From: Paracyclopina nana
Taxonomy: Eukaryota > Arthropoda > Copepoda > Cyclopoida > Cyclopettidae
Direction: 5' to 3'
Length of the DNA: 64,000 nt
Assembly (NCBI GenBank): GCA_019096065.1
Contig: JAGUCH010000006.1
Coordinates: 6,282,001 to 6,346,000 of the forward strand
Shown: in pieces, positions 35,601-47,600 of the stretch
How the letters are laid out: the number at the start of each line of letters is the position of its first letter
Numbering within the stretch: position 1 is the stretch's first letter
The notes under the pieces: generated by a model
Databases searched by the model: none
The model's input: the letters and a program-made list of their open reading frames with translations, nothing else
What the model was told of the DNA's origin: nothing
Position numbers and translations under genes: made by a program

Positions 35601-38600
35601 GGACTTATACCACTTCCTTATAAGATGGGCGCGTGCGCGCACGCTCATCGTCGAGTTGCACGGACATTTTTGACTTCCTAGGTCGAGAAACGTAGCGAGG
35701 GTGCAACAGGCAGTTGCAACTCTCAGCTTTCACTTAATGTTGATCATTCTCCCATCGGACTTCGTCCAAGCTGGTCACTTTTCTAGAGATATTCCAATCC
35801 CAATCAACTCGCGATGGTCATTTTAGCCTGGGTTTCTCTAACTCCAGAGGGCAGCTCTACAGAGGCTCCCACTGAGGTTCCAATCCAGCCATCAATGGTG
35901 GATCCTGCGCTAGTGGATTCTCAAACCACGGGCCCAGTAAGTCCTACTGTTGCTATTCCTGAGAGTGGCATTTCTGAAGCCGAGGGTGGACCTGGATTTG
36001 GCGATGGGATGGATCGGTCTTGGAGCGTCCATTGGGATGGCTTTGGTAAGTTCAACCTTATAACTAGTTTTGCAACTATGGCCAAACTTTTATTTACCAC
36101 CTTCTTTCTTACAGATTTTGCTTGGCATGTTGGTGTACTTCTGCGTGTGGACGTCACGATGGTGCCGAAGGTTCGTGGCCACGTTTCGAGCTATCCGTAC
36201 GGAATCAGCGGCTGCCAGTGGGGAAGCCATGCAAATGCTTCCAACAAAGGCCCCATCAGAGCATGCAGCGGTATTTCACTGCTGTACCCCAGAGGTCCGA
36301 GCTTTGCCACCAGCCCCGATTATGCGTGACCCTGATGTCCATTCGCTCCAAATGGCAATGGCTGCCATGGACCCCTATGGAACACTACGCCGGAATCCCA
36401 GCATCATGTCCGGGCTGGCCCACATCTATGACGTCCCTAATCCCAAGGGCTGGGTAAGGACCTATCAATTTATGAACTATAAACAGGTTGCTCATGTACT
36501 CTTTTTCATGCACCTTTTCAGGTACCTGTTACTGAAGGGTGCGGGCCGCGGACTTTGAAGAGACGATCTCGCCGGGCTCGAGCCCGAGATAACCGTCGCT
36601 TGGATTCGGCAGCGGAGTCCATCCCGGACAAGGACGAAATCACTGAGGCTGAACCTCTCTCCATCGCAGATGAGGACCAGGATTCAGCTGGATCAAAGGC
36701 TTCCCAAGACGTCAACAGCGATGCCAACTAAGGATCGCCACGAACTTGCGAGACGAAGATCGCTCTCTTTTCGCACGTTTTTAAGCGCGTTTTCTGTAAC
36801 TTTAGCACTTTGTCCTTCTTATCGCGTGCGAATTCTCACTTTATAACTTGCATTTCCCGCAGTCTTCATGACTTTTCCACTTTTTCGAGATCTCGCAAAC
36901 TTTTCGAGGCCTCGCAGACTTGCAGACTTCAAAGCCGGCTTTTGGCAATTGCACTCGTCTTGTTTTTATTTTGATCTCAAAGCTTCCAATATACTCGAGT
37001 ATATACTATAGTACTTGTATTCTATATATATGTAATAAAGAATTCGAATTCAAGTGGGGTAGCAGGTATTAGCGAAGCCGTTACCTTCATCTAACAGCGC
37101 TCCCAGACTTCACGTAGAGGCGCGTAATAAAAAGAGGCTTTTTCACGTAAAATTTGGCCGATTTCAGACCGGATTTTTCTGGTAGCGTGCCTTGTTTACT
37201 AAAAAGTCCAAAACATGGCGGGCTTCCTTCACGGCTTGTTCGTAAGTTTTTATTTCGATTAAAATCCGTTGAATCCTTTCGTAAAACTGTATCTTTTTCA
37301 TTGGGAATGTAGAATCCTTCTACCACAACAGTGGCCCCCGCCACTGAGGCTCCCGTAGGGGCGCCCCCCGCGGCCGAGTCCGCGGCGGGGTGGCCCCAGC
37401 CACCTGCGGCCCCGCCCGCAGCCCCTTTGGGCCATCAGGAGGCGTGCCCTCCCTGCCCCGTTCAGGGCTTCGTAAGTGCATTATTCGTTATCTATTTGGT
37501 CAAAGCTCGACTTTTTTCTCGTATTACAGGCCGAAGAGATCCTCTAGGGCGTGGCCCTGAACGTGGCAGGGGCGGCCACCTATTATTTGGTGGCCCTGCC
37601 CGCCCTCGCCTGGGTCCACCGGGCCAGGCCCAGGGCCCTGTATCGGCTCGTCAGCCGGGTGTGGGACGAGCCCACCGACCTGCCCAGGGTCTCGGCCTGG
37701 GTCCTCCACCTGTTTGTGGGGGAGGAGGACCCCCTCGAAGGAGTCGTCTAGTAAGTCTAACTTATTCACTTAAGCTATCACAGCTTCACTATATTCATCT
37801 TTTCTATTGCAGAAATCGTCTCGTTATCGGTAGGCCACCGCACCGGCCAGGGCTGGCCCCAACGTGGCCCAAGGCCAGCCCGCCCCCACCAGCCAGGAGG
37901 CCTCCCTTTCGGGACAATAAAGTCCACGTTCTTTGTACTTTTGTGTCTACTGTGTTTACCGCAACTCATTTCGCGTTTACCTCAGCAAATAGCTCAGCCT
38001 TATGAAGCTCAGCACCTTTCTAGTCAAGTTCAGCAGTTCATTATCATAGCCAAGCACATTTCGAGTCCAATTTTTTACATTTCATGGCCAAAAGGACCGT
38101 AGACCATATCTCAGGTGTCAAGAATTGCATTTTAATTGCATAATTAATCATTAGCGAATCATTAGCGGCCCAAATCCACAGATTCGGGCCTGTAAATAAG
38201 CTAGCATTCCAGCTCGACCTTGACGGCCTTGACACTGCAAACGATGCTTCAATGTTCAAGAAAAGCGTTCACTATAGCCCTGCATTCCAGCTCGGGCTTG
38301 GTGCAGCACCATATTTGAGTGTCTGCGATTACTACCGGCCAAGCGTTGGTGCTTATGGGCTACCAATGCCAATTTGGCATCCTTTTTTCCTTGGGCATTC
38401 CGGCTCGGCCTTGAGTGCGGCGAAGGAAACGTAGTCCCTACAGGACTGGAAAACCGGCCGTATGTCATTGCACATAGCAAAAGCAAGCTCAAGCACTAGG
38501 CAATGGCACAATATTCTTTTCCATATCAGGCTAGAAGACGTGTATTTTTCATTTTCTCACATGTCAGTCTACAATGTGTGCTGACCTAGCTTGTTTTGCT

Positions 38601-41600
38601 AGTGCTGTGTTTAGCGTAAATTGAATTCTCCACCAAAAGAGAGGGGATTCATGTGGCGACTGCAAGATAGCCACATTTCAGCACTTCTTTTATTTAACAA
38701 TATGCCTAATCTTTGTGCACTTTGAACCTTTTCTTCTGTTAGTCCATCTGGCGATCATTAGCGGTATCATTATAACATTAGTCATTTTCATTCTCTTGAC
38801 TTTTATGCAACGTTTTATTTTATTCCTTGTACCCGCATAATAAATCCCGGAATTTGAGTCACCACTCGAGTCAAGTATGGCCATTTTCGAGTTTAGTTAG
38901 GTTCAAAAACCTTCCCAGGTGAATTGTAGGTGCACCGGCGGTTCCAATCTTCATTGTTCGTTTTAGCCTTGGGCAAAACGTTTTTGGTTCGTGGTTAGGC
39001 GCATGGTGGCGCCACCATTCTACATCTCCAAGCGAAGCCGCTCAAACTGGATTTTTCTAGTGTGGGAGCGTCTCTGGATTTTTGTTCCATAACAACTTTT
39101 TGCCCCCCTTGGAGTCGGGTATCTGTTCGACAAAAGCTGGCTCAGCGTCTTTGCGCAATGCAACTCACATTTCAGTCTATCTTGCTCAAATGTTTTTTTG
39201 TCTAGCCATTTTAAACAGACTCATAGATTATGTTTTATCTGTTATCACTGACTTGCATAGCTATTATAGCTCTGCATTCCAGCTCGGTCTTGATGCGTGC
39301 ATCAAGTTCGGGTGCTCATAACCGAAATTAATTTAAAAGATTGAGGTTGTCAGCACCGATCTTTTCAGCTAATTTCGGTTAGCACTAATAATAATATATG
39401 AAGCAGATTTTGCGACATTTATGTGCTAGTGTTCAGGTTTATAGTTTTTGTAGCCATTTGCCATTTCCAGTTTTTTCTAGAAATTTTGTTTACAATACTT
39501 TCTCAGAGCACGAGGGCGCTCAAATGTTGTGAAATTTTTGGGGCGCAGGCTGCATTTCCTGCGGCTACGTATATATACTTCCCCCTCCACAATTTTCTGC
39601 ATTTTGTGGGAACTGCAGTGAGCAGTCACACAAAATTCAGGTAAGTATGTTTTCGAATCTTTTACTATAAAAGATTTATCAGCTAGGCTAATTTTATTCA
39701 ATTTTATTTGAAATATGGCGCCCATGGGCACCATACATGATATCACAAACCTAAATCGTGCCACCGTAAGGAAGGAAGGTCGGCACACACTAAATTTTAT
39801 TTTTATTTAGAATTACGATTTCCAAAACAAGTTTAGTTGTCACACATAGACTGTTGTGGCAATCGAACTTAAAATGGTATTTTATGGGGAAACACTTGTT
39901 CAACCCCCAAAATACCCCAGTTGTATCCAAAGCTGAAGAATTCACCAGCATATAGGATTTTCGTTGTCTTTAGTGGCCACAAGGGAGCGGCCCATTCCAA
40001 TAGTGAGTGGGTCCCTACATTTTGTTGAGGCATGAAGACCATAGTTTGGGCTGATTATTCGCCCAGGCACAAAGCTGTACTTAGTATTTCAAGATCCCTT
40101 CTTAGGGAGATGAATCCCATTTTTGTACAGATTTCCATGTTCCATCCTACTCAAAGTCCGGAGGCGTCACGCCTAGACCTGCGTTATGCAACCAGGTCAT
40201 GGTCGAGACACTCTGATATTATAGGCACAGTAGTCGTTGCAACAGAGTTTTTGTTTTATGGCATATACTACTGTGGTATCGTTTCCATGCCAGAACATGT
40301 GTGATTTATAATCGTCCTTTTTTATCGGTGCCCAATACTCATCTCAGAGGTTGTGCATTTTCCTAATTTCTTCTGGAAGTTTTCAATATCGTTCCAAGAT
40401 TTTATATAGTAATGCGGCCAACACAAGCCCTCATGCGTATTGTGAGGTTTATTGTGTCCCACTTGCACAGTGCCTAGTGCCAACTTTTGCTGTACTAAGG
40501 TACGAATGTCCTAGTAGCTATCAACCCACGCGAGGCATGGAGTGGATAGCGGTTCCATTTGGACATAGCTCAGTGGAGCTTTAACCATAGTTTTCAACAC
40601 ATAGCTATTCAGATGGGGCATTACGCCCATCTGCAACTTCCCTCTTGCATGGCGTGTTTATAGTACTTTACTTTATATAACTTATATAATAGTTAACTTT
40701 ATTCAGGCCAATCGGCCTATCGTCTATTGTAAGCTTGGCCTCCTACTATAGTAGTAAGGGGCAAGCACACGTAAGTACCGGTCAAATTTTGATTTGCATC
40801 GGTATTTATCAGGAAACAGGACAAAATTATTTGTCCCATCAATATTGTAAAAATAACCTACGCAAACTTCATTTATTTTGTCAAAGCAAGCGAGGTTTGG
40901 TTTGTTGTTGGATTGAACAATCCCTGGAGGAAGTCCAAATCCAGTGCCTTGTGGCTTCCATCATTTTTATACATACTTCTAGAACCGCTAACGAACTGCA
41001 GAGAGTATGTTTCGTTAGTTGTTTTCTTGCTGTCAATGTACTGTTCAGCAACTTATCACCTTTATGCATATTGTACCTTACTGGCGGGCATGTGAAGAGA
41101 CATTGCCCGTTCGTATCCATTTCTATGATCTTGTGGTCAAGTGGCCAAATTCAGGTCCGCAATCGACATTTTGCATTAACTTACTTTTGGGTGCGCTTTG
41201 ATTGGTAAAACGGTGCGCCCATATTGACTGACAAAGTAAAGGTAGTGACCCCATAAAATATGGGCACTAAGATTACCGTCATCACGTCCTTTCTTACGAA
41301 TCTCTATTTAAACTTCTTAAAAGCTAGCTTGTATAGGTCATCATAGGTGAGACGCAGCCGCTTCATTTCATTTATGTTGCTATCATCTTGGTGATCCATG
41401 CCAGTCGCTTTAAGAAACTGAATATAATCAGGGACTGCAGCCATGTTTTTATTCAGTTTCCAATTAGGAACTACCTCTTCTAGTAACTCTCTCTTTTTGG
41501 TCTGGCCTTTGGTTCGTATTTGTAAACCTAACACGGGCGAATTCCTTGTCCTCCCGATCTAAAGGAGCTATTCGTGGAATATTAGGGAAGTATTTTTGTT

Positions 41601-44600
41601 CTTTACCAGCTTTACTTTTCTCTTTCCCATACTTTCTTATGCCCGCTAACCTTCTGTAATCTACAGTTTCTTTTCTCTCCCGCAGTTGTCGTCTGGGAAG
41701 GATCCGTATTGGAGTGGGCTCACTAATCTCAGGTTCAACTGTTGGTTGGACAGCGGCCGAGGATTCTGGTTCCTTTGGTTCGGCGAATGATGTGGCTGCC
41801 GAACTACTCGGCTGGTCAGAAGACACCAAAAGGTTCGTGTCAAGGAGCTGTTGAACATTCTGTGAAGGACTTGTATCCTGTTCAGTTGTCAATGCTGCTT
41901 CGAACGAGTCAATGCTTCAGAGGGATCAGGCTGAGCAATCGCAGGAAGACCCGCAGGTACGTTCTTTTTATTATACTTTTGAAACCCTGCCAGGGAGCGA
42001 TAATTAACGTTTTTCTTCTTCTTAGGTTATGAGGAAGAAAACTTAATGGAGACAACTTTTCTGGTTCATACGGAGCCCGTACAACAGCCTCAGGTGGCTT
42101 CTGAGTACCCGGTTGTGGAACTACTGGGCCAGTTTGCCTGACAGTGGGGTGTGCAACCCCAGGAGTAGCTTGATGAGTAAGGTGCTCCTTTTCAGTCATA
42201 GCCAGGTCACCCAAAGGTGTAACCTTTGCCGAGGGGTGCTCAAGTACGTTTGTGCTTGGCACAGTTTGTGGTACTCCCGCATTTGGTAACTCACTATTTT
42301 TTGGTTGCAAATCAGGTTTTCTGACCGGACTTTTCATTATAGTATACCGAACTTGAGGCTCCCCTCCTTCAGCTCCATAAATCTCCGGTTTCGGGCAACG
42401 GGCCCTTCCATAGGATTATCGATTGGTGGAGAGGGAGGCCGTTTACGTGGTGAGAGTTCTAACTGGCGTCGTACAATATCGATTGCTTTTTGAACATTCT
42501 GTTTAATGCTTTTGTCAACGGTGTACGCCGCAGATTTTTACGAGCAGTATAATAAATTGTAGTTGTGTCATCACTATCACTACTTTCATTTTCATCATCG
42601 TGTGTATTTCCGCCGAATGGATCAGTAGGCAGTGCTAATTGCATACTTTCCAGGCCAGCAGATAAAGATTCTAGGTCAGTGTCAAATTTGGAAGGTGCGA
42701 TGAAAGATGCTGCTTTTTCAACAATCTCCTCTATATTATCATTGTCCTTATTAGGAGTTGCAGACATACTTTGGTCAGGAGTGTGATATTTCTCCGGACT
42801 TTCAGGTATATCTGGCACACGTTGATCACGGTATTGGCCACGAAAGGCCCACTTTACAGGGCTGACCCCTGCAAGTGTCCCTTCACTGACGTTCGAGCGA
42901 TCAGGAGTACTAATATGGTCAGGTTTGACACTTGGTAAATTCGGGTATAATCTTTCTTGTTGGGCCATTTCAGCAAAAGTAGGAGGGCCACGTTGGCTCA
43001 AGGCCAGCATGTCCTCATAAAATGCTTCATTGGGCCCTGTATTTGCACTTAGTGCAATTGCTTGTTCAATAAAATCATCAGTGCCAGTGTCAGACAAAGA
43101 ATCACTTGCTTCTTTGTGGAGAATATTATTACCAGCATTGTCAGCTAGGTATTTTTCTTCTAACTTCTTACGGTCATATTGTTCCCACTGCTTTTGCACG
43201 AGTTGTTTATTTTCCTCCTGTATTCGCAAAATATCTGAGGGCTTAAACAAGCTCGCTGCCTTTTGCATGAGGATAGAACCAGAGCGCTTATAGGTTTGGT
43301 GAATCGCACTTGGCTCTGTGTCCATTGATGTGGACTGTGAAATCAATGAACTTTGCGAGGCCACTATACTAGAGGCCTTTGTATGACCCCGCAAACTATA
43401 ATCATGACTTTCAGGGGCTGCCCCTTCAAGAAATTCGATAACCTCATTCCTTGCTTTTTTACGTAGAATTTCTTCCGGAGTGTAAGGTCGTTTCAAGAGG
43501 TTGGACAACTTTTCCGGAAGAAATCTATATAGTTCATGGAATCGATATAACTTGACATGATCTAAGCTTACTTCACGAGTAAGCCCATCATAAAGGTATG
43601 GCTTTACAGTCACAGTCGAATGCTGTCCAATGTCAATAACTTCAAACAAATCATCCATAAATTTATACCGTTGTTTATTTATGGGATGTTTTATAACTAA
43701 CACTAATGATCCAATCTCTGGTTTAAAGGAAGGTCTTTCAGTAGCCTTCATTTTTTCTAAGTGGAACTGTTCTTCTAGATCATATTCACGCATGCGTTGA
43801 CGCCATTCGGCTTTATGAATTTTGTCCTCGCTTTCACTAAGTATTTCAAATACATCCCGTCCTAAATGATAGAACGGCATTTTATCGAAAAATAACGAAA
43901 AAGGTGTGGGGGTGATCTTCACCCCTTTATCATCAGTATATGCCAAATAAGTAAGAGGGCGATTATTTATTGCGTAAATAGAAGTCTTAAACACATCGCA
44001 TAACCTCATATTGTATGAGTTAGAGTTTAGGACTAATGCACTCCTTATTATTCGTATAGCATTTTCAGCGTAAGCGTTCGAATGCTTGTATGGCGATAAA
44101 GTTCGGTAATGACATAACTCCTTAATTTTATAACGATCAACAAGGCGTTGGAGGGCCTTATTAGTCGTTAGCTGGGCACCATTATCTGCAAGTAATGTTT
44201 TTGGCACCCCAAACAAAGAAATTACTTCTTCCATAGCATTCGCTACCTGCTTATATTTAGCATCCAATAGTGGTTTAGCAATTATCATCTTAGAATAAAC
44301 ATCGACAAATACTAACAGGTCTTTTGCGGAAGACCCTTTGACTAAAGTGTCATCGAACTTGGCCAAATCAATCATTACCAATTCCCATGGCTGAGTCGGG
44401 ATGCGGAAACGCCCCTTCCCAACAAACCTAGTATTAGCTTGGCGGTATAAAGCACAATGCATGCACGCACCGATAATAATACGACTGATTCTGGCTGAGT
44501 AAGTTGAATACATAGATTGGGTAAAAAGAGTATTAGTCTTTTTACTTCCCAAATGGTTATGTAGCAAATGAATACATGCCATCAGGTACACACAGTTGGG

Positions 44601-47600
44601 CATACTCATATATACTTTTGTATTGGTCGCAACGCTAAAAGGTAACTTTACATTCTTGCGAATGACCAACAGGGCACCGTCAAGGACACGATATTTTACC
44701 GCAACATCTAGTGGTACTTTCTCTGGAGGCGAAAGCATAATTAGATTTATTATCTTTTGTGTTTCTTCACAATTTTGTTGCAACTTAATGAGTAGGTTGC
44801 GTGTAATTCCTGGTAAATGTGGCGATATTCGCCGTTTAACAGTGACTGTATCTACTCTTAAGTTATTTTCTATATGATTCACTGGCGAATCAAAATCAGC
44901 TTCACCATGAAATGAATGGGATAATTTAGAAAGTATCTCGTCCTCAAGAATTTCATCATCATCATGTTTTGCTTGAAGTAAGGTTGACGTGTCGTCGTGC
45001 ACAAATGGCGGCTTCGTGCCGATCATGTCAACCCATTTGTCATTTAGGCAATGCAACCTTTTCTGGAGTAGAGTCTTACTCATAGTTCCAGAATTCACAA
45101 GTGTATCATACACATGTGTAAGTAATTCCTGTGTCGTTAGCACCTTATCTTTGATTGCATCGGGCAGAGGGTACTTATTTGCATAAATATCCTTCGTAAT
45201 CTGCCCCGCAATAGAGTAGGGCGCATAAAATACAGTTTCACCTTCTGGCGTTTGATGGTACTTATTTAATAATACATCAACTACTTCTACCTCTGTGCGA
45301 GGTACAGCTCTCAATTTCCATGCTACAGGCAGGGAATAAATACGAGCTGCTAGTCTATGAGTGAAAGCATCTTTACCAGTAAACGAACTAGCCAGCACGC
45401 TGGCTATTGATAGACAATCCGTAACTATGACTAGTCGCTCATAGGCGAATAGTATGCTTTTAAAATGGTTTATCATTGTTAAAACTCCTAATGCTTCACG
45501 CTGAAACGAGTGGTACGAGAGGCAAACTGATAAAGGAAAGCGTGCGCTGTGTGCACCAACACACACAGCTTTACCATCCTCATTCACCTCCATTAATAAA
45601 GCTGAGGTGCTAATTACCCCAGAATCAACCACTAAATAACCTTCTTTAAAACGTGGCAATGCCAGTGACATACCTGTTTTAATCTCGTCTATTACTTTAT
45701 AGAAACATTTTTCTTGGAAAGCAGTGAAGGTGAACTTTCCTGTTTTCCCTTGCGCTGTTTGTAATACATCTAGCAGTGGAGCTGTGTATGTAGCCATATT
45801 AGGACAGTACTGGCTTAACCAGTTTGTCATTCCAATAAACTTTTGCAGCTGTTTCTTGGTTGTGGGAATAGGAAATCATCAAATGCAGACCTGAATTTAT
45901 CGGGCATTCGCATAGTCATAATCCCATTTTCGTCAATAGATATTAGGTGCCCTAAGACTGTAGCTTCTTTAACTCCTAATTGTGTCTTTTTAATTTGTAA
46001 TAGGGCATTTAAGTCCTTGAGGCTTTGAAACAACTTCCTCAGATCACCTAAATGTCGTATGTAATCATCCAATGTAGCAGGCCTAGGCTTGCCAGGTTCT
46101 TACAGGCCACAACCAAATCGTCTACATATACACATGTAAAGGGCAATATCTCAGGGTTAAGGGCCTGTTGGAGGAGCTCTGCGAACATTCTCGGAGCAAT
46201 GGCGATCCCTTGTAGGCATGACTTACTTTTCAGAAAGACTGATCTATATATACTGCGAGGGGACGTTACTGCAAAGCAGCACATATCAGCACTATCAGAG
46301 TCCACAGGTAAGTTATCGTATCCGGATGTTACATCGAAAGATGACATTAAACACGAATTAGATAACATCCCTAGCAAGGTAGGGATAGGTGGCACTATGT
46401 GCTCCGAAGTCGTAAATATCAGATTTTTATTAAAAGATGTTAAGTCAACTAGTAGCCGAGGCTTGCGTTGCTTCATAGGCAGCTTTTCATCATTTGGCCT
46501 TGAAGTCAAGAAACAAGGGCAAGCCGAGTACCTATTAAGTGACTTATCCACAATTTCAATTAATCCAGATGACAGCATTAATGCTATTTTACGGTCAACC
46601 TGCGTAGTTTCATACTCCGACATGTTAAATACTTTTGGCACTAATGGTTTATCATCCTTTAACTGGAACTTCATGGGTTCGACATTCCATAGCCTATATG
46701 ATCTAGGATCCTCCGAGAATATAGTCTTATATTCTATTAAGAGGTCCCTAAAGTCTTCTCTGACCTCATCCGGAATGTGTTCTAGATCCATGTTCAGGAT
46801 CGTTTCTGGTTTCAATGGAAATGTATAACCTGCTACTCCATTTAAAACACGGAGGGGGTCAAATTCACTTGGAAATTTCAAAAGGAGATTATAAACCTCA
46901 TCATATAGTTTTTGGTTATTTCTCTCATCTTTAGAAAGCTCCAGGCTAGCTGATACGAGGTCTAGTTCAGAAGGACTTTTTAGAACTGTTTGTCTGACAC
47001 TGGTATCCACAATAGGACCTTCGTAAATAGTAGTGAAGCTCTTAAGTGGCACTTTGATGCCCATGTTCTTTGCCAAGCAAGGCTTGCACGAGCAACCATG
47101 TGGTTCAAGTACAAATGGTATAAGTTTACCAAATTTTGTCTTTATATCCTCTTTGGTAAGGTCATCAGGGTACATTTGTAACCCAGATAACACTAGCAAT
47201 GCAGCGGTGGTTGCCATACAAAGTGGGTCACCTACATGCACATCGCCATCCATAAGTGTTCTGATCCACACGTCGTCGGCCACATTTTGGTACCGTAATT
47301 GACCAATTATTATGTACATAAGCGTGGTTAAGTAGCCAATATTCTCAGCATGTTCGCTAGGGACATGGAATATTAACTCAACATTGTTGGACAACTTAAA
47401 CATGATACCATGAGCTCCAAGAACATTTAGTTCAAAATACTTATCTAGTTCATTTCTTTGATAAGCAAGGGGGTAATTCTCATACTCATGTATCATCATA
47501 GTTATTATGACCCTATCCATCCCATTGAGGTAGGATTCAATAGGACACAAGGCAATGGTCATGCATGGTGGGCAAATATACTTATATTTTAGCCATACTA

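Noticed and set aside
40735-41208. 157-codon plus-strand ORF in the retroelement interior
   Set aside because: The composition looks random (scattered Cys, Trp, Ile), there is no domain, and no splice partner was found. Kept only as part of the gene-less block.
41957-42025. Plus-strand intron with good consensus inside the post-integrase ORFs
   Set aside because: I could not build a continuous plus-strand reading frame around it, and the pyrimidine runs are the complement of Arg/Lys codons on the minus strand. Listed only within a finding.
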